The translations under genes and the position numbers were made by a program. From Actinacidiphila paucisporea (lineage in GTDB: Bacteria; Actinomycetota; Actinomycetes; Streptomycetales; Streptomycetaceae), in NCBI RefSeq assembly GCF_900142575.1, contig NZ_FRBI01000022.1:62001-126000 (forward strand): a stretch of 64,000 nt of DNA, given 5' to 3'. Shown piece after piece: positions 26,363 to 36,264 of the stretch; position 1 is the first letter of the stretch, and the number at the start of each line of letters is the position of its first letter. The notes under the pieces were generated by a model. The model had not been told where the DNA came from. It was given only the letters and a program-made list of their open reading frames with translations, and ran no database searches.

Positions 26363-26771
26363 GACCGTCCCTTTCCGGACGTTCTCGTGTCGCGTCCCTC
26401 CAGCGCCCACACCCACGCTGTCGTGACGTACTGACTAACGCAGACGCAGCCCTCGGACGACCCCCGAGGGACCCTGCCGCGGCACCCGGCTCAGCATGAC
26501 GGCCGGGTGCTGCGGCATGCAATGACTCCGCGCGCGGCGACGGGCGCACCGTGCCGTGCGCCCTCGTCACGGCATACGCAACGCCTACGCTCGCAGTGGG
26601 CGCTACGGTCTTCCCGGAGGACTTCACGGAAGGGGTCCTCCGGAATACCGCGCCCTGGCTCCCCGGGCTTCGCCCGGTGATCCCACCCCCTGACTTCGCC
26701 CGGGGGCGCCGCCCGGCCGTTCGGCCCGGGGGCACCTCCAAGCGATACCCATCTCATCCAAGGACACAAAC
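26363..26771. other. Intergenic region carD-ispD with two hairpins
   Basis: No gene was recognised in these 409 bp. Apart from the hairpin at 26476-26516, CCGGAGGAC (26614-26622) pairs perfectly with GTCCTCCGG (26635-26643), just downstream of a possible TACGCT box. GC-rich palindromes around 26695-26732 follow. Confidence 0.55.
26476..26516 (+). terminator. Hairpin downstream of carD
   Basis: Arms 26476-26490 and 26502-26516 pair over 15 positions (one G-U) with an 11-base loop, 114 bases after the carD stop. Confidence 0.65.
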
Positions 26772-27473
26772 CTGCGTACCGCAGCCGTCATTCCCGCCGC
26801 CGGACGTGGTGTCCGGCTAGGCCCCGGCGCGCCCAAGGCGATGCGTACTCTCGCCGGCGTCCCGATCCTGGTCCACGCCGTCCGCGCGATGGCCCGCGCC
26901 AGGGCCGTCACCGTCATCGTCGTCGTCGCCCCGCCGGAGGGCGCGGCCGAGGTCCGCGCGCTGCTCGACGCGAACGGGCTGCCCGAGTCGACCGACATAA
27001 GGGTGGTGCCCGGCGGTGACGCCCGCCAGGACTCCGTGAGGCTCGGCCTTGCCGCGCTGCCCGACGACGTCGACGTCGTCCTGGTCCACGACGCGGCCCG
27101 CCCGCTGGTGCCCGTCGAGACCGTCGAGGCCGTCGTGGACGCGGTCAGGGGCGGCGCCCCCGCCGTCGTGCCGGGCCTGCCGCTCGCCGACACCGTCAAG
27201 AGCGTCGACCCGGAGACCGGCCAGGTCACCGGGACCCCGCAGCGGGCCCTGCTGCGGGCCGTGCAGACCCCGCAGGGCTTCGACCGGGCGATACTGGCCA
27301 AGGCCCACGCCACGGTCACCGGTGACGTCACGGACGACGCCGGCATGGTCGAGCAGCTCGGCGTCCCCGTCCTCGTCGTGCCCGGCCACGAGGAGGCCTT
27401 CAAGGTCACCAGGCCGCTGGACCTCGTCCTCGCCGAGGCCGTACTCGCCAGGAGGCGGGCCAATGGCCACTGA
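26772..27473 (+). CDS. ispD: 2-C-methyl-D-erythritol 4-phosphate cytidylyltransferase, apparent CTG start
   Basis: IspD forms CDP-methylerythritol in the MEP isoprenoid pathway. The essential nucleotide-binding motif [12 protein letters not shown] lies upstream of the first in-frame ATG (26841), so translation must begin earlier. In the open frame back to a TGA at 26691 there is no ATG, GTG or TTG. The CTG at 26772 follows AAGGA by 7 bases and yields a normal N-terminus ([13 protein letters not shown]), giving 233 residues. [10 protein letters not shown] and TPQGF are further family motifs. The gene overlaps ispF by 11 bp. Confidence 0.88.
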   Translation: MRTAAVIPAAGRGVRLGPGAPKAMRTLAGVPILVHAVRAMARARAVTVIVVVAPPEGAAEVRALLDANGLPESTDIRVVPGGDARQDSVRLGLAALPDDVDVVLVHDAARPLVPVETVEAVVDAVRGGAPAVVPGLPLADTVKSVDPETGQVTGTPQRALLRAVQTPQGFDRAILAKAHATVTGDVTDDAGMVEQLGVPVLVVPGHEEAFKVTRPLDLVLAEAVLARRRANGH

Positions 27474-27963
27474 CTTCCCCGCGGGCGCCCTGCCGCTGGT
27501 CGGCGTGGGCACGGACGTGCACGCCTTCGAGGCGGGCCGCGAGCTGTGGTGCGCCGGGCTGCACTGGGAGGGCGCGGCGGCCGGCCTCGCCGGCCACTCC
27601 GACGGCGACGTGGCCGCGCACGCGGCCTGCGACGCGCTGTTCTCCGCCGCCGGGCTCGGCGACCTGGGCGCGCACTTCGGCACCGACCGCCCCGAGTGGG
27701 CGGGCGCCTCCGGGGTGGCCCTGCTCACCGAGGCGGCCAGGATCGTCCGGGCGGCCGGCTTCGGGATCGGCAATGTCGCGATCCAGGTCATCGGCGTACG
27801 CCCGAAGATCGGCTCGCGCCGGGCCGAGGCGCAGTCCGCCCTGGCCGCGGCCGTGGGCGCCCCGGTCTCCGTCTCCGGCACCACCACGGACGGTCTCGGC
27901 CTCACGGGCCGCGGCGACGGCCTCGCGGCGATCGCCACCGCCCTGGTCGCCCCGCTCCGCTGA
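27463..27963 (+). CDS. ispF: 2-C-methyl-D-erythritol 2,4-cyclodiphosphate synthase
   Basis: IspF cyclises CDP-ME 2-phosphate with loss of CMP in the MEP pathway. The 166-residue product has the metal-binding VGTDVHAF motif (Asp and His), the second ligand region [17 protein letters not shown], and the closing [19 protein letters not shown]. The length matches the trimeric enzyme. The ATG at 27463 lies inside the end of ispD, so the two are coupled. Confidence 0.95.
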   Translation: MATDFPAGALPLVGVGTDVHAFEAGRELWCAGLHWEGAAAGLAGHSDGDVAAHAACDALFSAAGLGDLGAHFGTDRPEWAGASGVALLTEAARIVRAAGFGIGNVAIQVIGVRPKIGSRRAEAQSALAAAVGAPVSVSGTTTDGLGLTGRGDGLAAIATALVAPLR

Positions 27964-28086
27964 CCTGCACGGCGGGCCGCCGCCGTACGGGCGCGGCGGC
28001 CACCGTCACGCCGGCGCCACGCCGCCGAAATGGCCGATGTCGTTTCCGGCCGTGTCGGAGCGGACTGGGCACGGGCTGACGCCCAC

Positions 28087-28092
28087 TACCCT
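28087..28092 (+). promoter_or_regulatory. Probable -10 box of a leaderless promoter for cysS
   Basis: TACCCT lies 7 bases before the GTG at 28100, and no Shine-Dalgarno sequence is visible. Confidence 0.35.
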
Positions 28093-28099
28093 GGATGGC

Positions 28100-29491
28100 G
28101 TGACTATTCGCCTGTACGACACCAACGCGCGCCAGGTCCGTGACTTCGTCCCGCTCACGCCGGGCTGTGTCTCGATCTACCTGTGTGGCGCCACCGTGCA
28201 GGCGGCACCGCACATCGGGCACATCAGGTCGGGGCTCAACTTCGACATCATGCAGCGGTGGTTCCGGCACCGCGGCTACGACGTGACCTTCATCCGCAAC
28301 GTGACGGACATCGACGACAAGATCCTGCGCAAGGCCGCCGACCAGGGGCGCCCCTGGTGGTCCATCGGGTACGAGAACGAGCGGGCCTTCAGCAGCGGCT
28401 ACGACGTGCTGGGCTGCATGCCGCCCACATACGAGCCGCGGGCCACCGGCCATGTGCCGGAGATGATCGAGATGATGCGCGGCCTCATCGAGAACGGCCA
28501 CGCCTATGTCGCCGAAGGCAACGTCTACTTCGACGTGCGCTCCTTCCCCGGCTATCTGGAGCTGTCCAACCAGGAGCTGGACAATCTGCGCGCGGCCGAG
28601 GGCGAGGTCGACACCGGCAAGCGCGACCGCCGCGACTTCGCGATGTGGAAGGCCGTCAAGCCGGGCGAGCCGTCCTGGGAGACCCCGTGGGGCCGCGGGC
28701 GGCCCGGCTGGCACCTGGAGTGCTCGGCGATGGCGCACAAGTACCTCGGCGGCGTCTTCGACATCCACGGCGGCGGCATCGACCTGATCTTCCCGCACCA
28801 CGAGAACGAGATCGCCCAGTCCAAGGCGTACGGCGACGAATTCGCCCGCTACTGGGTGCACAACGCGTGGGTCACCATGAGCGGCGAGAAGATGAGCAAG
28901 TCGCTCGGCAATTCGGTGCTGGTCTCCGAGATGGTGCAGCGCTGGCGCCCGATCGTGCTGCGCTACTACCTGGGCACCCCGCACTACCGGTCGATGATCG
29001 AGTACAGCGAGGAGGCCCTGCGGGAGGCCGAGTCCGCGTTCGCGCGCATCGAGGGTTTCGTGCAGCGGGTCGTGGAGAAGGCCGGGCACGTGGAAGCCGC
29101 GGCAGAGGTGCCGCCGGCCTTCGCCGAGGCGATGAACGACGACTTGGGCGTCCCGCAGGCGCTGGCCGTCGTGCACACCACGGTCCGGCAGGGCAACAGC
29201 GCGCTCACCGCCGACGACAAGGAGACGGCGGTCGCGCGGCTGGCAGAGGTCCGTGCGATGCTCGGAGTGCTGGGCCTCGACCCGCTGGACCCGCACTGGA
29301 CCGGCGCGGACCGCGGGGACGACCTGCACGGCGTCGTGGACTCGCTGGTGCAGCTGGTGCTCGAGCAGCGGCAGTCCGCCCGGTCCCGCAAGGACTACGG
29401 GACCGCGGACGCGATCCGCGACCAGCTCGTCCAGGCGGGCCTGGAGATCGAGGACACCCCGACCGGTTCGCGGTGGACACTGCGGGGCTGA
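28100..29491 (+). CDS. cysS: Cysteinyl-tRNA synthetase
   Basis: Class I synthetase charging tRNA-Cys. The 463-residue product has the zinc-binding CGATVQ region, the PHIGHIRSGLNFD form of the HIGH motif and KMSKSLGNSV (KMSKS). The catalytic zinc ligands are in WHLECSAMA and the FPHHENEIAQ stretch. The C-terminal helical bundle and anticodon-binding part follow. The GTG at 28100 gives VTIRLYDTNARQ, the usual N-terminus. Confidence 0.96.
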   Translation: MTIRLYDTNARQVRDFVPLTPGCVSIYLCGATVQAAPHIGHIRSGLNFDIMQRWFRHRGYDVTFIRNVTDIDDKILRKAADQGRPWWSIGYENERAFSSGYDVLGCMPPTYEPRATGHVPEMIEMMRGLIENGHAYVAEGNVYFDVRSFPGYLELSNQELDNLRAAEGEVDTGKRDRRDFAMWKAVKPGEPSWETPWGRGRPGWHLECSAMAHKYLGGVFDIHGGGIDLIFPHHENEIAQSKAYGDEFARYWVHNAWVTMSGEKMSKSLGNSVLVSEMVQRWRPIVLRYYLGTPHYRSMIEYSEEALREAESAFARIEGFVQRVVEKAGHVEAAAEVPPAFAEAMNDDLGVPQALAVVHTTVRQGNSALTADDKETAVARLAEVRAMLGVLGLDPLDPHWTGADRGDDLHGVVDSLVQLVLEQRQSARSRKDYGTADAIRDQLVQAGLEIEDTPTGSRWTLRG

Positions 29492-29589
29492 CCGCCCCGC
29501 CGCCGCCCGCCCCCCACGTACAACGACATTCGACGCGCAGACGTGGAGACGTAGCAACGTCGAGACGCAGACAGAAGTGAGAGTGCCCC

Positions 29590-30546
29590 ATGGCCGGCAA
29601 CAGCCAGCGCAGGAACCGCCGTACGTCCAACAAGAAGGGCGCCACGGTCGGCAGTGGCGGGCAGCGCCGCAAGGGCCTTGAGGGCAAGGGCCCGACGCCG
29701 CCCGCCGAGGCGCGCAAGGGCCACAAGAAGAACCGCGTCGCCACCGCGCAGGCCCGGCGGGTGTCGGGCCAGTCCCGCCGCCCGTCCGGTCGCGGCGCCA
29801 AGTCGACGTCGGAGATGGTCGTCGGCCGCAACCCGGTGGTCGAGGCGCTGCGCGCCGACATCCCGGCGACGGCCGTCTACGTCCAGCAGTTCATCGACAA
29901 CGACGACCGGGTGCGCGAGGCGCTGCGCCTGGCCACCGACCGCGGGGTGCCGCTGCTCGAAGCCCCCAGGCCCGAGCTGGACCGGATCACCGCCGGCCTG
30001 AACCACCAGGGCCTGGTGCTGCAGATCCCGCCGTACGAGTACGCCCACCCCGAGGACCTGCTCGCCGAGGCGTCCAGCCAGGGCGACGACGCCCTGATCG
30101 TCGCTCTCGACGGTGTCACCGACCCGCGCAACCTCGGCGCCGTCGTCCGCTCGGTCGCGGCCTTCGGCGGCCACGGCGTCGTGGTGCCCGAGCGGCGTGC
30201 CGCGGGCATGACCGCGGGTGCCTGGAAGACCTCGGCCGGCACCGCGGCCCGCGTCCCGGTGGCCCGCGCCACCAACCTGACCCGCACCCTGGAGGCGTAC
30301 CAGAAGGCGGGTCTGACCGTCATCGGCCTGGCCGCCGACGGCGACGTCGAGCTGTACGACCTCGAAGCGCTCACCGGCCCGGTCGTCATCGTCGCCGGCA
30401 GCGAGGGCAAAGGCCTGTCGCGGCTGGTCGGCGAGACCTGCGACCTGCTGGTCCGCATCCCGATGCCGGGCGGCGCCGCCGAGTCGCTGAACGCCGGTGT
30501 GGCGGCGGGCGTGGTGCTCTACGAGGCGGCGCGGCGCCGGGCCTGA
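29590..30546 (+). CDS. rlmB: 23S rRNA (guanosine-2'-O-)-methyltransferase, RlmB/TrmH (SpoU) family
   Basis: SPOUT methyltransferase that 2'-O-methylates 23S rRNA guanosine (G2251 in E. coli numbering). The 318-residue product has a basic, unstructured leader (residues 1-75, rich in Arg/Lys/Gly), a small RNA-binding domain (about 76-150) and the knotted catalytic domain. Its motif 1 is [17 protein letters not shown], motif 2 [13 protein letters not shown] and motif 3 [24 protein letters not shown]. It follows cysS by about 100 bp on the same strand and is probably co-transcribed. Confidence 0.92.
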   Translation: MAGNSQRRNRRTSNKKGATVGSGGQRRKGLEGKGPTPPAEARKGHKKNRVATAQARRVSGQSRRPSGRGAKSTSEMVVGRNPVVEALRADIPATAVYVQQFIDNDDRVREALRLATDRGVPLLEAPRPELDRITAGLNHQGLVLQIPPYEYAHPEDLLAEASSQGDDALIVALDGVTDPRNLGAVVRSVAAFGGHGVVVPERRAAGMTAGAWKTSAGTAARVPVARATNLTRTLEAYQKAGLTVIGLAADGDVELYDLEALTGPVVIVAGSEGKGLSRLVGETCDLLVRIPMPGGAAESLNAGVAAGVVLYEAARRRA

Positions 30547-30668
30547 ACGGCCCCGGATCCGGCCGTCGGGGCGTGCGGGAGCGCATCATACGGGCTCGAC
30601 ACGATTGACGCGTCTCGGACATCAAGGGCGACGTCCGGCAGTGTCCTAAACGTTCGTCACTCGGTTAG

Positions 30669-32357
30669 ATGAGCGTGGACACCAGAACACCCCGCCCCTC
30701 CACAGGGGGAGGGACGCCCGGATTCGACCCGGTCATGACGATGGCACGGGTGCCGAGCGATCCCGCCCAGGTCATCGTCACCCACGCGAGTTTCCGCGTG
30801 CAGCTGGGACGGACCTCGGCCCGTTCCCTCGGACTCGGCGACGCCAGCCGCATCGCGGCCGCCCCGCAGCACGCGGGCGCCGCGGGAGCCTCCGGCCGCC
30901 GCAAGCTCGCGCCGGTTGTGTGGTCCGGCCGCACCGAGCCCGGCGACCCGCTGGCCGGCGAGCTTCTGCAGGCGGTACGGCGGGCCGGCACCGCCGAGGG
31001 CGCCCCGGGCGCGGCCACCCAGGTGCTGCCGCGGATCGACGACACCACGGTGCTGCCGCCCGCCGCGCCGACCGTCGTCGGGCCGCGCAGCGGCCAGACC
31101 CCGACCGGCCTGCTCAGCGGCGTACGGCCGGCGCGCGGCGCGTACGACGACGAGCCGGTGGTCGGCTACCGCGGCGGCACCCATGCCCGCGGCGGCGCGT
31201 ATAGCGGCGGCGGCGTACGTAGCGGCGGCGGCGCACATGGTGACGGCGGCGTACATGGCCGCGGCTACGGCGGCGGCGGCGCCTATGGCGACGCCGAAAC
31301 CGAGCGCAGGCCGCGCAAGAGCAACGGCGACTTCGTCAAGCACGCCTGGTATCCGGGCCGCAGGATGAACCTCGGCATCGTGCTGCTGCCCCTGCGCATC
31401 TTCCTCGGCTTCGTGTCGATCTACGCCGGCATGGGCAAGCTCTGCGACCGCGTCTACTTCGACGGCGGCGAACGCGGCTCCATGGTCACCTGGCTCGCCT
31501 CGCTGCACCCCTGGGCGGCGGCGGAACCGCTGCGCAATGCCGCGCTCAACCACCCGGTGGGCGCCGGCCTGAGCATCGCCTTCCTCCAGGTCGTGGTCGG
31601 CGTCCTGACCGTCTGCGGCCTGTGGCAGCGGGTCGCCGCCGTTTTCGGCGCCGCCCTGTCCATCGCCCTGCTCGTCACCGTGAGCTGGCGCATCGTCCCG
31701 GTCTACGACGCCCCCGACTTCATCTACCTCGCCGCCTGGAGCCCGCTGGTCATCGCCGGCGCCCCCGTCTACTCCATCGACGGCAAGCTCGCCGGCGACG
31801 CGTGGCGCCGCCTCGGCCCGCGGGTCGGCCTGTGGGACCTGCGCCGCTACGTCCTGCGGCGCGGCACGGTGCTCGGTACGGTCATCGTCGGCATCACCCT
31901 GCTGCTCGGCTCCGTGTTGGGCGCGGCGGTAAGGGCCACCAGCGCCCCGGAGCAGCGCCCCGCGGGCCCGACGGCCCCGCCCGTCAACAACCTGCCCGGC
32001 GTACCGCTGCCCGAGGTCTCAGGGAGCGACTCCTCCGTGCCGACCTCGCCGTCGCCGACGAAGTCGGCCAAGGCCAAGAAGAAGCAGCCGGACGCGGTGG
32101 CGTCGACCCAGGCGCCGACCACGGCCCCCGGGCGTACCCACACACCCGGCAGCACGTCCACGACCGGCACCAGCCACTTCTCGGGCACCTCCGGAGGCCA
32201 CTCCGCGGCCTCGCCGCCCCCGCCCCCGGCCCCTCCGACCCAGGCGGCCCCGCCACCCCCGCCGCCGCCCGCCAAGCCCACCCAGGGCGCCATCGGCGGC
32301 CTCCTCGGCGCCCCTCTCCTCGGCCTCCCCCCGGAACCCTCGGCGCCCTCGGCCTGA
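30669..32357 (+). CDS. DoxX family membrane protein with long disordered ends
   Basis: The 562-residue protein has a DoxX-like four-helix membrane core at about residues 230-420 (ILVLL-like segments starting IVLLPLRIFLGFVSIYAGMG, then FLQVVVGVLTVCGLWQRVAA). Before it come about 220 low-complexity residues, including a Gly/Ala/His-rich repeat with GGAYSGGGV and GGAHGDGGV. The C-terminal 150 residues are Pro/Thr/Ser-rich (PPPPPAPPTQAAPPPPPPP). DoxX proteins are thought to act in membrane redox or quinone-linked processes. The gene lies after rlmB and ends at a strong bidirectional terminator. Confidence 0.75.
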   Translation: MSVDTRTPRPSTGGGTPGFDPVMTMARVPSDPAQVIVTHASFRVQLGRTSARSLGLGDASRIAAAPQHAGAAGASGRRKLAPVVWSGRTEPGDPLAGELLQAVRRAGTAEGAPGAATQVLPRIDDTTVLPPAAPTVVGPRSGQTPTGLLSGVRPARGAYDDEPVVGYRGGTHARGGAYSGGGVRSGGGAHGDGGVHGRGYGGGGAYGDAETERRPRKSNGDFVKHAWYPGRRMNLGIVLLPLRIFLGFVSIYAGMGKLCDRVYFDGGERGSMVTWLASLHPWAAAEPLRNAALNHPVGAGLSIAFLQVVVGVLTVCGLWQRVAAVFGAALSIALLVTVSWRIVPVYDAPDFIYLAAWSPLVIAGAPVYSIDGKLAGDAWRRLGPRVGLWDLRRYVLRRGTVLGTVIVGITLLLGSVLGAAVRATSAPEQRPAGPTAPPVNNLPGVPLPEVSGSDSSVPTSPSPTKSAKAKKKQPDAVASTQAPTTAPGRTHTPGSTSTTGTSHFSGTSGGHSAASPPPPPAPPTQAAPPPPPPPAKPTQGAIGGLLGAPLLGLPPEPSAPSA

Positions 32358-32373
32358 CCGTTCCCGCAGCACC

Positions 32374-32412
32374 CGCGAATCCCCGCGCCCTGCCAGGGCG
32401 CGGGGATTCGCG
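32374..32412. terminator. Strong bidirectional hairpin terminator
   Basis: Arms 32374-32391 and 32395-32412 are perfectly complementary over 18 bp with a 3-base loop. It lies between the convergent DoxX and nucleotidyltransferase genes. Confidence 0.9.
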
Positions 32413-32454
32413 TCGGTGCGAGCCGGTCCGTCCGGCGGCGGGGGCGCCCACCCG

Positions 32455-33195
32455 TCAGACGGGCGCCGCGCCCAACTCCCTGGCCGCCTCGCGGAGGTCC
32501 TTGGCCGTGTCGATGGCCCGCCAGTACGCCCCCTGCGGAATGGGGTAGCCGGCCAGCCGGCGCTCGCGCGCCAAGCGCGGGAAGGTGGTGCGTTCGTGGT
32601 CGCCCAGGTCCGGCAGCATCGCCGTGAAGTCGGGCGCGAAGACGTAGACGCCGGCGTTGATGAGGAAGGGGGAGGGCGGGGACTCGATGAAGTCCAGGAC
32701 CTGCCCGAACTCGTTGGTCTCGACGGCCCCCCAGGGAATGCGCGGCCTGGCGAGGGCGAGCGTGGCGACGGCGTCGCGCTCCTCGTGGAAGGCGGCCATG
32801 TCGCGCAGCGAGAAGCGGGTCCAGATGTCGCCGTTGGTGGCGTACCACGGCTCCTCGGGCCGCGGCAGCGACGCGGCGGCGTACTTCAGGCCGCCGCCGC
32901 GGCCGAGCGGCTCGCGCTCGACGACGGTGGTCACCTTCATCGGCAGCGGCGTGCTGTCCAGCCACTCCTGGAGCACCTCGGCCAGGTGCCCGCACGAGAC
33001 GACGGCGTCGGTGACGCCCTCGGCGGCGAGCCACGCGAGCTGGTGGCCGATGATCGGCATGCCCGTGCCCGGGATCTCGACCATCGGCTTGGGCCGGTCG
33101 TCGGTGTACGGGCGCAGCCGCGAGCCCTGGCCTCCCGCCAGGATGACGGCCTGCGTGACCGGGTTGACCTCGTGCGCAATGGTGTCGTGCGTCAT
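32455..33195 (-). CDS. Sugar-phosphate nucleotidyltransferase family protein
   Basis: A 246-residue NTP_transferase. VILAGGQGSRLRPYTDDRPKPMVEI is the nucleotide-binding and activation signature, and GDIWTRF is in the position of the metal-binding Asp. Such enzymes activate a sugar 1-phosphate as NDP-sugar. The left-handed beta-helix domain of GlmU-type enzymes is absent. No sugar-biosynthetic neighbour reveals the substrate. It is convergent with the DoxX gene. Confidence 0.85.
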   Translation of the reverse strand: MTHDTIAHEVNPVTQAVILAGGQGSRLRPYTDDRPKPMVEIPGTGMPIIGHQLAWLAAEGVTDAVVSCGHLAEVLQEWLDSTPLPMKVTTVVEREPLGRGGGLKYAAASLPRPEEPWYATNGDIWTRFSLRDMAAFHEERDAVATLALARPRIPWGAVETNEFGQVLDFIESPPSPFLINAGVYVFAPDFTAMLPDLGDHERTTFPRLARERRLAGYPIPQGAYWRAIDTAKDLREAARELGAAPV

Positions 33196-33374
33196 GCGGC
33201 GACCTTATGCGACGGCCGCTGCCGCGGAAGGCGGGGTGCGGCGCCCGCCCGTACGCGCGGCCCGTACGTCGCGGACCGTACGCGCGGACCGCGCGCACGC
33301 CGGCTTCCGCCCCGGCCGGATCGGTCGGGGCGGATCAACCGGCGTGGTCGGTGGGGCTATATCGGTCGGCCCGA

Positions 33375-33803
33375 TCAGCCGACCGACGCGACGCCCGTCG
33401 CGAAGGACGTGTCGCACACCGGCCGCGACCACGACTGGGCGCGCTGTGTGGCGCCGTCGTACTTCGCCACGGCGGCGCGGCCCAGCGAACGCGCGATGGA
33501 CGCGCAGTACTTGGCGAGCGACGGTTGGTGGGCCATGGCGACCTGGAGGTCGGTCAGGGCCACTCCCGGGTCCTTCTGCTGGAGTTCGGCCAGCAGCCGC
33601 GTACGCAGCACCTCCTGCGGTGCCTTTGCGGCGGCCTCCGCCGCCACTTCCTGCTTGCTCTTGGCGGAGGCGGTGAGCACCTGCGCGTCGGAGGAGGAGA
33701 CGGCCCACGGGACGCGGGTGACGGCGAGCGTTCCCGACAGCACGAGAACGACCGGGAGAACGAGCGCGAATGTCTTGCCGAGACGGCGAGCTACCTGGTT
33801 CAC
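33375..33803 (-). CDS. Conserved secreted hypothetical protein
   Basis: A 142-residue protein with an N-terminal hydrophobic signal-like segment (FALVLPVVLVLSGTLAVT) and a helical extracytoplasmic part rich in Ala/Lys/Gln. Two cysteines (KYCAS and PVCDT) could form a disulfide. No catalytic motif was recognised. It lies between the nucleotidyltransferase and msiK on the same strand, separated from msiK by a terminator. Confidence 0.65.
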   Translation of the reverse strand: MNQVARRLGKTFALVLPVVLVLSGTLAVTRVPWAVSSSDAQVLTASAKSKQEVAAEAAAKAPQEVLRTRLLAELQQKDPGVALTDLQVAMAHQPSLAKYCASIARSLGRAAVAKYDGATQRAQSWSRPVCDTSFATGVASVG

Positions 33804-33966
33804 GCCTCGGATCGTAGCGACTGGTGATGATTTGGCGACATTTAGTCACCCTCCCGAGGGAGTGAAATCGCCTGCGGGGGTGTTCGGGTGTTGACGAACG
33901 GATTCGAAAGGCCGGTTATGCGTATGTATGCGACGGGTGCGCGGAGCCCGGGGCGAGCACGCAAAA

Positions 33967-34004
33967 GGCCGGGCGGTACGTGGCAACCCACGTACCGCCC
34001 GGCC
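33967..34004 (-). terminator. Terminator after msiK
   Basis: A perfect 17-bp stem (33967-33983 with 33988-34004) and a CAAC loop lie just downstream of the msiK stop; reading on the minus strand the 3' flank is TTTTGC. Confidence 0.9.
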
Positions 34005-34020
34005 CTCTTGGCGCAGAGCG

Positions 34021-35145
<1,125 letters not shown>

Positions 35146-35351
35146 GACTGTTACACAGTCCCTTCACCGGCAGGAACGTGCCGGACGATCCGAGTAAAGG
35201 AAGCAGGTCTCTTGGTGCCGCTTCAGTGGTCCCCAGTCCGCATCCCACGGACTCCCGGTGACGCTACCTGCACGTTCCCCGTTTTGTCACCAGCCCCCCA
35301 CCCACTTTTTCCCCACCCTCCCCCTGCCCCGCCCGCTACAATGCTCCTCGC

Positions 35352-35425
35352 GCCTCCTTAGCTCAGCTGGCCAGAGCGACGCTCTTGTAAAGCGTAGGTC
35401 GTCGGTTCGAACCCGACAGGGGGCT
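35352..35425 (+). tRNA. tRNA-Thr (anticodon TGT)
   Basis: GCCTCCT (acceptor) at 35352 pairs with AGGGGGC ending at 35424, with one G-T wobble. The D-arm (AGCTCAGCTGG), an anticodon loop CTTGTAA with TGT, a short variable region and the T-arm CGGTTCGAACCCG are all present. CCA is not encoded. A T-run follows. Its 3' 45 bp are duplicated at 39746, marking it as the attachment site of an integrative island. Confidence 0.95.
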
Positions 35426-35427
35426 CT
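35383..35427 (+). repeat. attL-type 45-bp direct repeat in tRNA-Thr
   Basis: The 45 bases from the anticodon loop through the tRNA 3' end (TCTTGTAAAGCG... to GGGGGCTCT) recur exactly at 39746-39790 in the same orientation. This is the usual structure left by tyrosine-recombinase integration at a tRNA. Confidence 0.9.
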
Positions 35428-35492
35428 TTTTCTTGCCTGGTCAGGGCGCCTTCGCCCGGTCCCGGTCGGCGAGGCCGGGGCGCCCGGCACAC

Positions 35493-35505
35493 ATTCAGCA
35501 CACAT
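35493..35505 (+). repeat. 13-bp repeat inside left island end (candidate integrase arm site)
   Basis: ATTCAGCACACAT recurs exactly at 39628-39640, each copy about 65-106 bp inside an att repeat. This fits an arm-type recombinase site but is unproven. Confidence 0.4.
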
Positions 35506-35622
35506 CGCACCGGTCCGCGGCGCCGGAGCGGTCCACCCGTCGGTCGGGCTGCCGCCGTGCCGTGGTCGGGGGCTGCAACCGGGGGCAGGCGAGCAGGAAG
35601 CTGCCTGATATCAGCGCGGGTG

Positions 35623-36051
35623 TCATCTCTCCCGGATTCTCTGCCGCCACCACGCTTCGGCATGCCACGGGCTGATGGACGCGGCCACAGGGTCGGGCAG
35701 GGTGCGGCGAAGGAACTCTGCATCCAACGGGGTGACGATCTTGAGGAGCCCTACCCGGGCTGCGGGCGGCAGTCGCCGGAGTGCCTGCTCGAGGGTGTCC
35801 CGGGCCTCTGTCGGATCGCAGCAGGGGCAATCGTCCCAAGGCAGATAGAGATATCGGCTGGGTTGCTGGAGGAACCGCTCGTATTGGTGCAATGCCTCGG
35901 CGACCGCACCATGCCAGAGATGCCGGGCTTCGAGCTGATCGATGGCTGCCCGGGTTCGGTGAGAAATGCCCGAAACCTGGCGGGCAGGGGGAGCATCACT
36001 GCGGGCTGGCCATCGCTGATCACGGATGGCGCCGGGCGGCTTACGCGCCAT
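35623..36051 (-). CDS. Conserved hypothetical protein with CPCC motif
   Basis: A 142-residue protein. The segment WDDCPCCDPTEARDTLEQALRRLP, followed by ARVGLLKIVTPLDAEFLRRTLPDP, has a well-ordered coding pattern and resembles a small actinobacterial family found with mobile or variable regions. The function is unknown; the cysteine trio could bind metal. It lies inside the tRNA-Thr island next to attL. It has a clear ATG but a weak ribosome site. I am fairly sure it is a gene and cannot assign a role. Confidence 0.6.
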   Translation of the reverse strand: MARKPPGAIRDQRWPARSDAPPARQVSGISHRTRAAIDQLEARHLWHGAVAEALHQYERFLQQPSRYLYLPWDDCPCCDPTEARDTLEQALRRLPPAARVGLLKIVTPLDAEFLRRTLPDPVAASISPWHAEAWWRQRIRER

Positions 36052-36264
36052 CGGCCTTTCGGGTCTGCGTCATGGCGCACATCATGCCAGGCCCCGGACG
36101 CCTCGTCAGTGGTGAGGCAGGGACACCTCAAGGGTCGTCCTGTGCTGGCTGCTGGCGCAGAGAAGGCTGAGCGAGTTGAACGCCAAGCCTGATGTGGCAG
36201 ACGGCCGGGACGCCGCACTGTCCTGCCTGGGCACGGGGCCCCTTTCTGGCTCCTGCGTGCCGAG

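Noticed and set aside
35358-35723. 121-residue minus-strand frame ending PPVGFEPTTYALQ
   Set aside because: This is the antisense of tRNA-Thr plus flank, a well-known source of spurious protein predictions. The similar frame at 39565-39858 is the antisense of the right att repeat.
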